From Limisphaerales bacterium (GTDB lineage: Bacteria > Verrucomicrobiota > Verrucomicrobiia > Limisphaerales > SXTU01), in contig WRPG01000017.1 in the NCBI GenBank assembly GCA_009773355.1, forward strand, positions 1 through 64,000: a stretch of 64,000 nt of DNA. Reading direction: 5' to 3'. This document shows, in pieces, positions 1 to 8,322 of the stretch. Both the position numbers and the translations under genes were made by a program. Below the pieces are notes generated by a model that was not told the DNA's origin, did not search any database, and saw only the letters and a list, made by a program, of their open reading frames with translations. The stretch's first letter is position 1, and each line of letters begins with the position of its first letter.

Positions 1-426
1 CTTCACGTCCTCGCCGCGCAGGCGGACGTTCTCCCACGGTCGCGCGCGGTCCAGCACGCGCACGGTGTCGCCCTCCGCCTGCGTGTCCTCCTGCATCACC
101 ACGGCGTCCGCGCCGGCGGGCAGCGGCGTGCCGGTGAAGAGCCGCACGCAGGTCTGCACGCCGACGCTGCCCTTGAAGACCTGTCCCGCGCCCACCTGCC
201 CGACCAGCCGGAGCGCGACGGGCTGGTCGGCGCGGGCGGAAGCCACATCCGCCGCGCGCACGGCGTAGCCGTCCATCGCGGAGTTGTCGAAGGGCGGCAG
301 GTCGAGCGGAGCGGAAATCGGCTCCGCGAGGAAACGCCCGGCGGCCTCGCCCACGGCGACCTTCTCCGCCCTGGCCGGCGGCAGCGCGGCCAGGACGTGG
401 GCCAGGGCTTCTTCGTAAGTCAGCAT
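1..426 (-). CDS. moeA: Molybdopterin molybdenumtransferase MoeA, partial (C-terminus outside window)
   Basis: This is the first 142 codons of a minus-strand gene that runs off the left edge. The translation begins MLTYEEALAHVLAALP and contains PLDLPPFDNSAMDGYAV, the MoeA/gephyrin E-domain signature, followed by RLFTGTPLPAGADAVVMQED, also typical of MoeA domains. MoeA inserts molybdate into adenylated molybdopterin in the cytoplasm to complete the molybdenum cofactor. The ATG at 424-426 is chosen because the protein starts at the usual MoeA N-terminus. No Shine-Dalgarno is visible before it. The gene lies 60 bp downstream of purC on the same strand, so the two could be co-transcribed, but their functions are unrelated. 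The missing two thirds should hold the MPT-binding domain. Confidence 0.93.
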   Translation of the reverse strand, partial: MLTYEEALAHVLAALPPARAEKVAVGEAAGRFLAEPISAPLDLPPFDNSAMDGYAVRAADVASARADQPVALRLVGQVGAGQVFKGSVGVQTCVRLFTGTPLPAGADAVVMQEDTQAEGDTVRVLDRARPWENVRLRGEDVK

Positions 427-486
427 CGCAATTGTGCCAGCATCGGCCGGGCCGTTCCCAGCGGCAAGGGCGGGTCGGGCTGCAGC

Positions 487-1377
487 TCAGAGCTTCTTCC
501 CCGTCAGCCGCTCATAGGCTTCCAGATACTTCGCCTGGGTGCGGGCGACGATGATGGGCGGCAGCGCGGGCGCGGGCGGGGTTTTGTCCCATGCGAGGGT
601 TTCGAGGTAGTCGCGCACGAACTGCTTGTCGAAGCTGGGCTGGCTCTTGCCCGGAGCATATTGCGCCGCCGGCCAGAAGCGTGAGGAGTCCGGCGTGAGC
701 ACCTCGTCAATCAGCAGCAGCTCGCCGTCGAACAGGCCAAACTCGAACTTCGTGTCCGCGATGATGATGCCGCGCTTGCGGGCGTAGTCCCGGGCGAAGT
801 TGTAGATGCGCAGGCTCAGGTCACGCGCGCGCTCCGCGATATCCGCGCCCACGAGCTGCGCCGCCGTCTCGAAGGGGATGTTCTCGTCGTGGCCGGTCTC
901 GGCCTTCGTCGCGGGCGTGAAGATCGGCTCGGGCAGCTCGGCGGATTCCGTGAGGCCGGCGGGCAGTTGGATGCCGCAGACGGTCTGGCTCCGCTGGTAT
1001 TCCTTCCAGCCCGAGCCAGCGAGGTAGCCCCGCACCACGCACTCGATGGTCAGCGGCGTGGCCTTCTTCACGATCATGCTGCGGCCCGCGAGCTGCGCGG
1101 CGAAGGGCTGGAGCGGCGGCGGCAGGGGATCGTCCGCCTTGGCGAGCAGGTGGTTGGGCACGAGCTTTTCCGTCTGCCCGAACCAGAAGTGGGAAATCTG
1201 CGTGAGCACCTCGCCCTTGCGCGGGATGCCGTTGGGCATGATGCAGTCGAAGGCCGAGATGCGGTCGGTGGCGACGAACAGCAGGCGGTCGCCAAGGTCG
1301 AAGACTTCGCGGACCTTGCCGCTTTTGACCTTGCGGACGCCGGGGAGATCAAGCTGGAGCAACGGCTCGTCGTTCAT
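487..1377 (-). CDS. purC: Phosphoribosylaminoimidazole-succinocarboxamide synthase (SAICAR synthetase)
   Basis: A 296-residue protein that ligates aspartate to CAIR with ATP in de novo purine synthesis. Visible hallmarks are the N-terminal VKSGKVREVFDLGD ATP-binding loop, DRISAFDCIMPNGIPRKG, the middle segment ECVVRGYLAGSGWKEYQ, and DTKFEFG followed by LLLIDEVLTPDSSRFW near residue 230. The length fits the roughly 300-residue long form rather than the 240-residue short form. An open frame continues 27 codons upstream to 1458, but the ATG at 1375-1377 (MNDEPLLQLDLPGV) gives the expected N-terminus. The cytoplasmic enzyme stands alone here with no other purine genes nearby, and moeA follows 60 bp downstream. 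Confidence 0.96.
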   Translation of the reverse strand: MNDEPLLQLDLPGVRKVKSGKVREVFDLGDRLLFVATDRISAFDCIMPNGIPRKGEVLTQISHFWFGQTEKLVPNHLLAKADDPLPPPLQPFAAQLAGRSMIVKKATPLTIECVVRGYLAGSGWKEYQRSQTVCGIQLPAGLTESAELPEPIFTPATKAETGHDENIPFETAAQLVGADIAERARDLSLRIYNFARDYARKRGIIIADTKFEFGLFDGELLLIDEVLTPDSSRFWPAAQYAPGKSQPSFDKQFVRDYLETLAWDKTPPAPALPPIIVARTQAKYLEAYERLTGKKL

Positions 1378-1727
1378 CGCGCGCGATGATGGTGAGCGCG
1401 GGCCGGAGCGCAAGGCCGTTCGCAGCCCGCCCGGCGGCGGCGCGCTGACGCAAATCAAAGGACGACGAAGGGGACGGGCCGGGTTGGGCGAGCAGGCATC
1501 GTTGACTCACGGATAAAGGACGACGGGCAAACCGGCCCGACGCGCATGAGTCAGGCCCCGTCAGCCGAACACCTGCCCAAATTTCAAGCCCTCCGCCCGA
1601 CCCAGCAGCCAACCCCATCGTCATGCTCCACTGTCCGGTCTTCCGGCCACCGTGCCCCCGCTTGATCGCCCGCGAAGGTTTTCTTTGGAAGCCATACGAC
1701 CCGTCCGGGGAATCCGCTTGAAATGCG
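1378..1727. other. Non-coding gap between purC and the cyclase gene
   Basis: This 350-bp stretch separates two divergent genes, so promoters for both are expected here. I see no convincing -35/-10 pair, no riboswitch-like structure and none of the inverted repeats that fill other gaps in the window. Open frames crossing it are GC-driven and show no recognisable protein. Confidence 0.5.
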
Positions 1728-3875
1728 GTGGCGCTTCCGGTTGCCTTGCCACCGGTGAAACGGAAGCTCTTCAAATTCTACCCCCTGCTGGTCGTGCTGC
1801 TCGTGTGCGGCCTGCTCGGGTGGGTTCACCACCACGACCGGCAGCGGCCCAGGTCTCCTTCCGTGTTTCAGTTGTTTGAGGGGTATTTGCATGACTGGCG
1901 GGTGCAACTGGCGTATCCGCGCCCCGCCCCTTCGGCCGCGTCGAGGCTGGCCGCAGTGGAGATCAACGACGCGACGTTCGAGTGGATGCGGGAGCAGCTT
2001 CCCCAACTGCGGGCGCGCTGGCCGCTGCATCATTTCTTCTACGGCCCCGTGCTCAATGAACTCAAGGAGCAGGGGGCGAAGGCGGTGGGGTTCGACATCT
2101 GGTTCGTGCAGGAGGACGACGAATTGCGTTACCGGCTGCCCCACCTGACGGGCCGCACGAATCCAGTCCTCAGCCAGACCTTCTTTGCGGACCGGCTGCG
2201 GGCCAGCGGGAACGTGATCCTCGCCACGGCGGCGAGCCGAGCCGGCGGGCCGCTCGTTCCACCCGTGCATGAACTGCGCACCAATGCCCACTCGCTCGCG
2301 ACGGTGTTCGCTCAGGCGGGGCGCGATGGCGTGATGCGCGAGGTCGTCGCCTTCCAAGATGATCCGGCTCTTGGCCGGGTGTGGTGCCTCGGCTTCCAGT
2401 TGGCGGCACAAACCATGGGAATTAACCTGAACGACGCGGTGGTGGACGCCAACGGCATTCGATTGCAGGGCGCCAACGGAGACATCCGGGAGATCCCGCT
2501 GGGACCGGGCAACACCTTCTATCTCGATTGGGTGGTCCGGCCCGGACACCCGAATCCGGACCAGCGCGTTCCCCGCCTGAATTTCGCAACAGTGTTCAAG
2601 GATGCATGGAACCGAGGCCTTGGAGGCCCGACCCGCGACTGGGGGATTCGCGATCGCCTTGTGGTGGTCGGAGCCGGCGGGGAGGGGAAGAACAGTGTGG
2701 ATCAGGCTCCTTCGGCCCTGGCCAGGCGCGATTCCATTTTTTTGGCCCACGTCAACGCGGCCAACTCGCTGCTGACCGGCCGGTTCGTCCGCCGGCCCGG
2801 GCCGGCGGTGGAACTGGCCATCATCTTCGGCCTGACGGTTCTTTCAGCGGCGGCGGGCTGGCGGATGACCACGCTCAAGGCCACGCTGACCGTGCTGGCG
2901 GTGGCCGGGCTGTATGCGGCGGCGGCGGTCTGGGTCTATGTTGCCCACCGTCAGTTGTGGCCGATGGCCCTGCCGTTGCTCGGCGCGGTGCTGACCACCC
3001 ATTTGATGATGACCATCTGTCGGGGCATGGAAACCGCTGAACGGCGGCATCTGGAGCGGCTGCTCCAGAAGGTCGTCTCGCCCAAGATCATTGACACGCT
3101 GCTCCAGCAGGACTCGCCCACGCCGCAGACCCGCCGGCTGGAAGTCACCGTCATCTTCGCCGACCTGCGCGGATTCACCCGCTTCTCCGAGGAATCCCAG
3201 ACCCGGGCCGAGGCCGCCGCGCGCGAGCAGGGGCTGCCGCCTGAGCGCGCGCGCGCCTTCGCGGATGAGGCGGCGCGCGAGGCGATGAACACCGTGAACC
3301 GCTACCTCGCCGTCGTGGTGGACGAGATCAAGGGCACCGACGGCACGCTCGACAAATACATGGGCGACTGCGTGATGGCCTTCTGGGGCGCTCCAGTGGA
3401 GGACGCCGATCATGCCGCCAAGGCGCTGCGGTGCGCCATCGCCGCCGAGCAGAGCATGGAGCGCATCAACCGTGAGATCGCCGCCGAAAACCAGCGGCGC
3501 GAGCAGGCGAACCACGGCGCCCCGGTCCCGGGGCGAACCCTGTCACCGCTGTTGCCCGTGTTGCGGATGGGCATCGGGCTGAACTCTGGCTTCGCCACGG
3601 TTGGCTTCATGGGGTCGGAACAGCACCTCTCCGGCTACACTGCCTTTGGCCATGTCGTGAACGTGGCGAGCCGCGTGGAGGGCTTGGCCAGCGGCGGCCA
3701 GATCATCGCCACCGAGGCCACCGTGCTCGCCGCCGGACGCAACCACCCGGACCTGCTGGCGCGCTGCGTGGAGCAAGTCCCCGTGATGCTCAAGGGCATC
3801 ACGACGCCGGTGAAGACCTTCGAGGTCCGGTGGAAGGATTCCGCCGCCGATCCGGCGGCGACCTCTGTCACATGA
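1728..3875 (+). CDS. CHASE2-domain class III adenylate cyclase, membrane bound
   Basis: A 715-residue receptor-type cyclase. After an N-terminal membrane segment (YPLLVVLLVCGLLGW) comes a CHASE2-like extracytoplasmic domain (about residues 40-350), three membrane segments (about 365-435) and a class III cyclase domain. Metal-binding aspartates are D479 (FADLRGF) and D547 (YMGDCVMAFWGAP); the transition-state Asn and Arg are present in VVNVASRVEG. The Lys in DKYMGD and the Thr in YTAFG suggest ATP as substrate, as in class IIIb enzymes. It should make cAMP in response to a periplasmic signal. The GTG at 1728 is the longest start; a GTG at 1755 gives MKRKLFKFYPLL and is a plausible alternative. 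The stop overlaps the next start (ATGA), implying coupled translation. Confidence 0.9.
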   Translation: MALPVALPPVKRKLFKFYPLLVVLLVCGLLGWVHHHDRQRPRSPSVFQLFEGYLHDWRVQLAYPRPAPSAASRLAAVEINDATFEWMREQLPQLRARWPLHHFFYGPVLNELKEQGAKAVGFDIWFVQEDDELRYRLPHLTGRTNPVLSQTFFADRLRASGNVILATAASRAGGPLVPPVHELRTNAHSLATVFAQAGRDGVMREVVAFQDDPALGRVWCLGFQLAAQTMGINLNDAVVDANGIRLQGANGDIREIPLGPGNTFYLDWVVRPGHPNPDQRVPRLNFATVFKDAWNRGLGGPTRDWGIRDRLVVVGAGGEGKNSVDQAPSALARRDSIFLAHVNAANSLLTGRFVRRPGPAVELAIIFGLTVLSAAAGWRMTTLKATLTVLAVAGLYAAAAVWVYVAHRQLWPMALPLLGAVLTTHLMMTICRGMETAERRHLERLLQKVVSPKIIDTLLQQDSPTPQTRRLEVTVIFADLRGFTRFSEESQTRAEAAAREQGLPPERARAFADEAAREAMNTVNRYLAVVVDEIKGTDGTLDKYMGDCVMAFWGAPVEDADHAAKALRCAIAAEQSMERINREIAAENQRREQANHGAPVPGRTLSPLLPVLRMGIGLNSGFATVGFMGSEQHLSGYTAFGHVVNVASRVEGLASGGQIIATEATVLAAGRNHPDLLARCVEQVPVMLKGITTPVKTFEVRWKDSAADPAATSVT

Positions 3876-4945
3876 CCTACCTGCACAGCTTCTGGACGCG
3901 GCCAAAACAGCGCCCGGAGGCGGACGGCGAGAAGACCATCACCCTCCAGGACTTCGAGGCGCTCACCTGGCTCGTCAGCGCCTTGCAGGCCCGCCGGCAC
4001 GGGCGCGTCAAGATGCTCACGGACACGCGCGGGCTGCGGTTCCTGCAACGCACCGGGCTGGACTGGGTCTATGACGGCGGCGTTTCCACCGCGCTGGACG
4101 ACACGCCGGCGGACATCCATCCGGGAGTCTTCTGGACAGCGGGGCGGATGTTCGCGTTCGGCCTGATGGAGGAACCGTTTGCCAGCGTGGACACCGACGC
4201 GATCCTCTGGCAGCCGCTGCGACCGGCCGCGCCGGTGATGGCGCTGCATTACGAGGACCGGCGCTGGGTCTCCTACGCGAGCAACCGCGCGGATTTCGGG
4301 CGTTTTGGCTTTGCGGGGAGCGGTTGGAACTGGCGCTTGCAGCCGGTGAACCTGGGCATCGTCGCCTTCCCCTCGCCGGAGGTGACGCGCAGCTTCTCCC
4401 GCGAGGCGCTGCGCTTCATGTCCGAGTATTCGCAATGGCTGCGCGACCATCCCGAGGACGTCGCCCTGCCCCGCACCCGCCGCGCGCCGCTCTTCCTCGA
4501 CCAACGCCTCCTGCCCATGTGCATGGCCCGGTTGGGTCTGCGGGTGAGGCCCATCGGGCGGCTCAACCAGTGGAAGAACGGCCTCGCCCGCAACCCGCTT
4601 TGCTCGCACCTCTGGCTGGGCAAGCGAAACTTCCTTTATAGCGCGGCGGCGCGCACGGCCTACGTGAACTACCTCATAGCCCACACGCTGAAGGAATTTC
4701 CCGAAGCGGAACCGACGCTCCAGCGGTGGAAGCTCGCCATCCCGCAGGCCGTCAACCCGCGCTCCGAGATGGACTGGCGCACGCGCCCGCCCTACCGCGG
4801 AAAAGTTGAAGGATTTCGCTTGATAGAACGGCTCGGCGGCCCCAGCGTCGTGCTAGATGCCCATTTGCCAGCCGTGAGGACGGCCGAAACCGGGATGTTG
4901 GTGCTGCCAGGGGAAGAGGTCGTGCCGGTGACGAGCGAGCGGTAG
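3872..4945 (+). CDS. Uncharacterised protein, possible glycosyltransferase-like, coupled to the cyclase
   Basis: A 357-residue soluble-looking protein starting MTYLHSFWTRPKQRPE. Its ATG at 3872 overlaps the cyclase stop codon as ATGA, which fixes the start and implies translational coupling. There is no signal peptide or membrane segment. The segment FASVDTDAILWQPL resembles the DxD nucleotide-sugar site of glycosyltransferases, and the preceding region (rules for an N-terminal alpha/beta fold followed by an acidic motif) is compatible, but this is weak evidence. MALHYEDRRWVSYASN and LFLDQRLLPMCMARLGL would be the following strand-helix elements; the latter resembles the family pattern in which an acceptor-side Asp/Gln precedes a helix. 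I cannot name a family with confidence. The coupling to a cAMP-making receptor is the main contextual clue. Confidence 0.7.
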   Translation: MTYLHSFWTRPKQRPEADGEKTITLQDFEALTWLVSALQARRHGRVKMLTDTRGLRFLQRTGLDWVYDGGVSTALDDTPADIHPGVFWTAGRMFAFGLMEEPFASVDTDAILWQPLRPAAPVMALHYEDRRWVSYASNRADFGRFGFAGSGWNWRLQPVNLGIVAFPSPEVTRSFSREALRFMSEYSQWLRDHPEDVALPRTRRAPLFLDQRLLPMCMARLGLRVRPIGRLNQWKNGLARNPLCSHLWLGKRNFLYSAAARTAYVNYLIAHTLKEFPEAEPTLQRWKLAIPQAVNPRSEMDWRTRPPYRGKVEGFRLIERLGGPSVVLDAHLPAVRTAETGMLVLPGEEVVPVTSER

Positions 4946-5007
4946 CTCCCACCGGAGTTGGTGCGAAGCTGGTTGGGCTGAGACAAGAACAACGCAAACA
5001 ACGAACT

Positions 5008-5012
5008 GGAGG
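5008..5012 (+). promoter_or_regulatory. Shine-Dalgarno GGAGG before the 114-residue orphan protein
   Basis: GGAGG lies 8 bases ahead of the ATG at 5021. Most genes in this window show no such site, so this one supports the start and suggests comparatively strong translation of the small protein. Confidence 0.7.
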
Positions 5013-5020
5013 CAAACAAT

Positions 5021-5365
5021 ATGGCCAGCAAACTGTATCTGAAGGATGTCATCAACCCATCACACGACGACAAAGTGGAGGTGGACACAGGCAGCGTCAC
5101 GGCTTGGCTCGGCAGCGGGGACGAAGTTCCCAGCGGAGCGACGATAACCAGCGAGACGTCCGCCAGCGGAAGCGTTGAAGTCGGTCCGGATGTCAACAAC
5201 ACGGTTCTCACGGTTTCCTTTGAGGGCGCGGAACCCGTGGTCATCCAGGCGGACTGGAGTGTCGTGACTTCGGTTGATGAGTATTACGGAACCGAGGGCC
5301 AGACAGTGTTTGACGTGGGTGTTGACGACGGAAACGGCCCTCTCTCTTATACCATCGAAGGCTAA
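5021..5365 (+). CDS. Small acidic orphan protein
   Basis: A 114-residue protein, MASKLYLKDVINPSHDD onward, with a good Shine-Dalgarno (GGAGG, 8 bases upstream). It is acidic, rich in Val, Ser, Thr and Gly, has a single Cys-free sequence, and lacks a signal peptide or membrane segment. Alternating hydrophobic residues (VEVGPDVNNTVLTVSFEG) suggest a mostly beta-strand fold. I do not recognise a family. It lies 75 bp after the putative glycosyltransferase and 21 bp before a second small orphan, all on the plus strand behind the CHASE2 cyclase, so the four genes may form one transcription unit. A structural or signal-carrying role is possible but unproven. Confidence 0.7.
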   Translation: MASKLYLKDVINPSHDDKVEVDTGSVTAWLGSGDEVPSGATITSETSASGSVEVGPDVNNTVLTVSFEGAEPVVIQADWSVVTSVDEYYGTEGQTVFDVGVDDGNGPLSYTIEG

Positions 5366-5386
5366 ACCATCCAACTCACCCTCCTT

Positions 5387-5755
5387 ATGCCAAAAGACAA
5401 GAACATGACCCTGTGGGTTCTCACTGGCTCCGTGCAAGCCGGGGCCGCCACCGTGAACGCCGGCAAGCGCGCGGCATTTGCACCCGCCGACGAGATCAAG
5501 CTGGCCAAGAGCAGCTCGTGCGTCCTACTGGCCGGGGCCTCGCCCCGCGTGTTTGCGTCCTCCAGTGACGCCAACGTGCCGAAGATCCGCGTGATCTCCG
5601 TGCACGGCCGCGGCACCAGCGGCGTCAAGGCCACCGCAGCCAAGTCCAAAAAAGGCAACCGGCTCACGTTGGAATTCCGGAAAAAGACCTCCCGGGCAAA
5701 CTCCGGCGCGGACAAGGACAAACGCTATGCGTTCAAGGCGCTGATCAAGCTGTAG
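5387..5755 (+). CDS. Small basic protein with FecR-like beta repeat pattern
   Basis: A 122-residue protein starting MPKDKNMTLWVLTGSVQAG. The N-terminal half has the rhythm of a FecR-type beta domain (WVLTGSV, then V.AG, then I.LAKSSSCVLLAG). The C-terminal half is basic and Lys/Arg rich (KSKKGNRLTLEFRKKTSR). No signal peptide or transmembrane segment is visible, unlike classical FecR anti-sigma regulators, so the similarity may be only to the fold. It is the last gene of the plus-strand cluster that starts with the CHASE2 cyclase; CHASE2 and FecR domains are known to be found together in other bacteria, which makes the resemblance worth testing. Internal start ATG at 5405 (MTLWVL) is an alternative. 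Confidence 0.65.
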   Translation: MPKDKNMTLWVLTGSVQAGAATVNAGKRAAFAPADEIKLAKSSSCVLLAGASPRVFASSSDANVPKIRVISVHGRGTSGVKATAAKSKKGNRLTLEFRKKTSRANSGADKDKRYAFKALIKL

Positions 5756-5823
5756 CCGGCTGCGATGCGGGGCGGATCCGATCACTGTCGTTCCGGTGCG
5801 AACACTGGTGGCGACGCAGCGCG

Positions 5824-6624
5824 CTATCTTCCAAACAGCAGAATCACGCCGCCCACCACGATGCGATACCAGCCGAACGCGACGAACGTGTGCGTCTGGA
5901 TGAAGCGCAGCAGCCACTTCACGGCGAGGAAAGCGGTGACGGCGGAGACGAGGGCGCCGAGCGCGAACAGCCCCCAGTCCACGGGCGGCGCGCCGGGGAC
6001 TTTGAGCGCCTTAAAGCCCGAGTAGGCGCCCGCCGCCAGCAGCGTCGGCACCCCGAGCAGAAAGGAAAACTCCGTCGCCGCCGGGCGGCTCAGGCCCAGC
6101 GCGAGCGCCGCCAAGATTGTCGTGCCTGAACGCGACGCGCCCGGGAACGCGGCGGCCACCAACTGTCCCGCGCCGATGGCCAGCGCGACGGCCCAGGTGA
6201 TGTCACCCACCGATGGCTTGTCCTTAAGCCACCGCTCCACCGCGAGGAACAGCGCGCCGCCGATGAGCGTGGCCCACGCGACGGGGCCGACTTCCTCCGG
6301 CAGCTTCAGCCCGGCCTTCTTCATCGCCAGCCCGCCAAGGGCCGTGAGCACGAAGGCCCCACCGAGCTTGAGCAGATATTCCCGCGTGGCCGGCTCGGTG
6401 AAGCGCGTGGCGAACTCCTTCATGCGCTCGGAAAAGACGGCAACGACGGCCAGCACCGCGCCGGACTGGATGCCGACGTTGAAAAACTCCGAACGGAGGA
6501 AACTTCCCGCCGGCAGCTTCAGCCAGTGCTCCGCCAGCAGCAGGTGGCCGGTGGAGGAAATGGGAAGGAACTCCGTGATGCCCTCGATGACACCGAGGAG
6601 AATTGCCGCGAGCCAGTCTTGCAC
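5824..6624 (-). CDS. uppP: Undecaprenyl-diphosphatase (BacA/UppP family)
   Basis: An integral membrane enzyme of about 266 residues that dephosphorylates undecaprenyl pyrophosphate, recycling the lipid carrier for peptidoglycan and other envelope polymers. The two family motifs are clear: EGITEFLPISSTGHL near the N-terminus and AFPGASRSGTT in the second half, with about eight hydrophobic helices. The GTG at 6622-6624 (V/M-QDWLAAILLGVIEG) is chosen because family members begin almost directly at this helix. A longer frame from a TTG at 6666 would begin inside an inverted repeat (6652-6750) and is less likely. The gene converges with the plus-strand orphan gene ending at 5755 and has no obvious operon partner. 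Confidence 0.95.
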   Translation of the reverse strand: MQDWLAAILLGVIEGITEFLPISSTGHLLLAEHWLKLPAGSFLRSEFFNVGIQSGAVLAVVAVFSERMKEFATRFTEPATREYLLKLGGAFVLTALGGLAMKKAGLKLPEEVGPVAWATLIGGALFLAVERWLKDKPSVGDITWAVALAIGAGQLVAAAFPGASRSGTTILAALALGLSRPAATEFSFLLGVPTLLAAGAYSGFKALKVPGAPPVDWGLFALGALVSAVTAFLAVKWLLRFIQTHTFVAFGWYRIVVGGVILLFGR

Positions 6625-6651
6625 GCGCCGGTTAGACGCGAAAACCGGGGA

Positions 6652-6750
6652 GGTGACAAGTGACAAGTGGCAGGTGACAAGGGAGCGGCGGTGAGTTCGA
6701 ACGCGTCCGGCGTGAACCCCGTGTCACCTGCCACCTGTCACCTGTCACCC
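6652..6750. repeat. Inverted array of 7-base units (GGTGACA type)
   Basis: The left arm (about 6652-6682) reads as four consecutive 7-mers GGTGACA, AGTGACA, AGTGGCA, GGTGACA. The right arm (6721-6750), read on the other strand, is GGTGACA, GGTGACA, GGTGGCA, GGTGACA. Thus 26 of 28 positions pair, and even the variant third unit is matched between arms. The spacer is about 40 bases. It fills the gap between the uppP start and the end of the DUF1501 gene. Confidence 0.9.
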
Positions 6751-8166
6751 AATCGGCAGCAGCTCGGGGATCGGCTCGCCGAAGGGCAGGATGGGCATCG
6801 GCCGGCCGGTGTGGTCGGGGAAGGATTGCTCCCAGTCAATGCCGAGGTGCTGATAGACGGTCGCCCAGAGATCGTTCGGCGACATCGGGCGCTCGATGGG
6901 ATGCTCGCCGCGGCTGTTGGTCGCGCCGACGATCTGGCCGGTGCGCATCTTCGCGCCCGAGACAATGAAGGACATCGCCTGCGGCCAGTGGTCGCGGCCC
7001 GGCTGCATCACGCCCGTCTGCGTGCCGACGGCCGTCGAGACGCGCGGGGTGCGGCCGAATTCCCCGGTGACGATGAGCAACGTCTTCTCGTCGAGGCCGC
7101 GCGCGTAAAGGTCTTCGATGAGTGCGGAGACCGCTTGGTCATAAGGCGGGAAGCGCCAGCGGGCGTCGTCGAACAGGTGGCAGTTCACCGCGTGCGAGTC
7201 CCAGTTGTAGGAACCGTATTTCGGAGCGGTCGTGCCGGGGTGTTCCCAGACCATCGTGACGAAGCGGCAGCCGGCCTCAACCAGCCGGCGGGCCATCAGG
7301 CCGCGCTGACCGTAGGCGTTCATGCCGTAGCGGTCGCGCACGGACTGCGGCTCGCGTGAAATGTCAAAGGCCTCGCGCACCGGCTCGCTGGTGAGCATGT
7401 CGAAGGCGCGCTGGCTGTATTGGTCCATCGCGTCCATCAGGCCGGTGCGGTCGGCATCGCGGCGGAGGCGGTCCACGCCCTTGAGCAGGTGGAGCCGGTC
7501 GTCTAGCCGCGTCTCCATGTCCGGCGTGAGGCCGAGGTTCTGCACCTTGAAGGTCGGAGAAGCCGGATCGCCGCCCACGACGAACGGCGTGTTGACCGAG
7601 CCGAGCCACGCGGCACCGAGGCTGAAGGTGTCAATCTGCGCGCGGCCCGCGTCCGTGCCGAGGACGCAGGCGGGCATGCCCTTCGGGCCGGTGTGGCGTT
7701 CGTTGAAAATTTTGCTGATGTAGGAGGTGACGGCCGGCGCGTCGTTGACGAAGCCCGCCGGTTCCGCCGGCAGCCGGCCGGTCATGAAGCGTTTGTGGCC
7801 GCCACCGTGGTCCGCAAAGGTGTGATGGCAGGAGCGGACGATGGTGAACTTGTCCGCGATCTTCGCCTGCATCGGGAATAGCTCGGAGATCTCGATGCCG
7901 GGGACGTTGGTCTTGATGGGCCGGAAGATGCCCCGGTAGTCGGAAGGAGCATCCGGCTTCAGGTCGTAGGTCTCCATGTGCGGCGGGCCGCCGGGGAGCC
8001 AGACGAAGATGACGGAGGTGTCGCGCAGGTTCCTGCCGGTCTGCTTGGCGATGGTCTCCAAGCGGAACAAGTCGCTGAGGCCGAGGCCGGTGGCGACGAG
8101 CGCGCCCGCTTGCAGGAAACTGCGGCGCGAGACGGGGCCGCGGCAGGATTTTGCGCCAGTGGTCAT
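6745..8166 (-). CDS. DUF1501 family exported protein (sulfatase-like fold)
   Basis: A 473-residue protein with a Tat-type N-terminus, PVSRRSFLQAGALVATGLG, so it is probably exported folded. Family features visible are VIFVWLPGGPPHMETYDLKP, MQAKIADKFTIVRSCHHTFADH, GMPACVLGTDAGR, WDSHAVNCHLFDDARW, and the C-terminal LLIVTGEFGRTPRVS and GRDHWPQAMSF, the pattern of DUF1501 proteins, which are structurally related to alkaline phosphatase/sulfatase superfamily enzymes. These proteins are abundant in Planctomycetota and Verrucomicrobiota; their biochemical role is not settled. The ATG at 8164-8166 (MTTGAKSC) is preferred over an in-frame start at 8187 because it places the twin arginines near residue 13. 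The usual DUF1549/DUF1553 cytochrome partner is not adjacent. Its 3' end overlaps the repeat at 6652-6750. Confidence 0.92.
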   Translation of the reverse strand: MTTGAKSCRGPVSRRSFLQAGALVATGLGLSDLFRLETIAKQTGRNLRDTSVIFVWLPGGPPHMETYDLKPDAPSDYRGIFRPIKTNVPGIEISELFPMQAKIADKFTIVRSCHHTFADHGGGHKRFMTGRLPAEPAGFVNDAPAVTSYISKIFNERHTGPKGMPACVLGTDAGRAQIDTFSLGAAWLGSVNTPFVVGGDPASPTFKVQNLGLTPDMETRLDDRLHLLKGVDRLRRDADRTGLMDAMDQYSQRAFDMLTSEPVREAFDISREPQSVRDRYGMNAYGQRGLMARRLVEAGCRFVTMVWEHPGTTAPKYGSYNWDSHAVNCHLFDDARWRFPPYDQAVSALIEDLYARGLDEKTLLIVTGEFGRTPRVSTAVGTQTGVMQPGRDHWPQAMSFIVSGAKMRTGQIVGATNSRGEHPIERPMSPNDLWATVYQHLGIDWEQSFPDHTGRPMPILPFGEPIPELLPIG

Positions 8167-8224
8167 GGTGAAAAAGTAGCTGGGCAACCGACGGCTGTCA
8201 GCGGGGAAAATTCAGCGCCAGCTC

Positions 8225-8321
8225 GGAGCGCGGCGTTCACGCCGCAGAGAGTGACAGTGGGATAAGCGCGCTCGAATACCCTCGACACATGCTCGTTGCT
8301 GCGGCTTGAACGCCGCGCTCC
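8225..8321. repeat. Inverted repeat, 23-base arms (GGAGCGCGGCGTTCA type)
   Basis: Arms at 8225-8247 and 8299-8321 are complementary at 22 of 23 positions, separated by 51 bases. The right arm ends two bases before the glmM stop codon, so on the minus strand it could also act as a transcript end structure, although there is no following T-run. Confidence 0.85.
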
Positions 8322-8322
8322 G

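Noticed and set aside
6690-6720. GTTCGAA-like piece considered as part of a tRNA gene
   Set aside because: No acceptor or anticodon stem can be formed around it; it lies in the loop of an inverted repeat.
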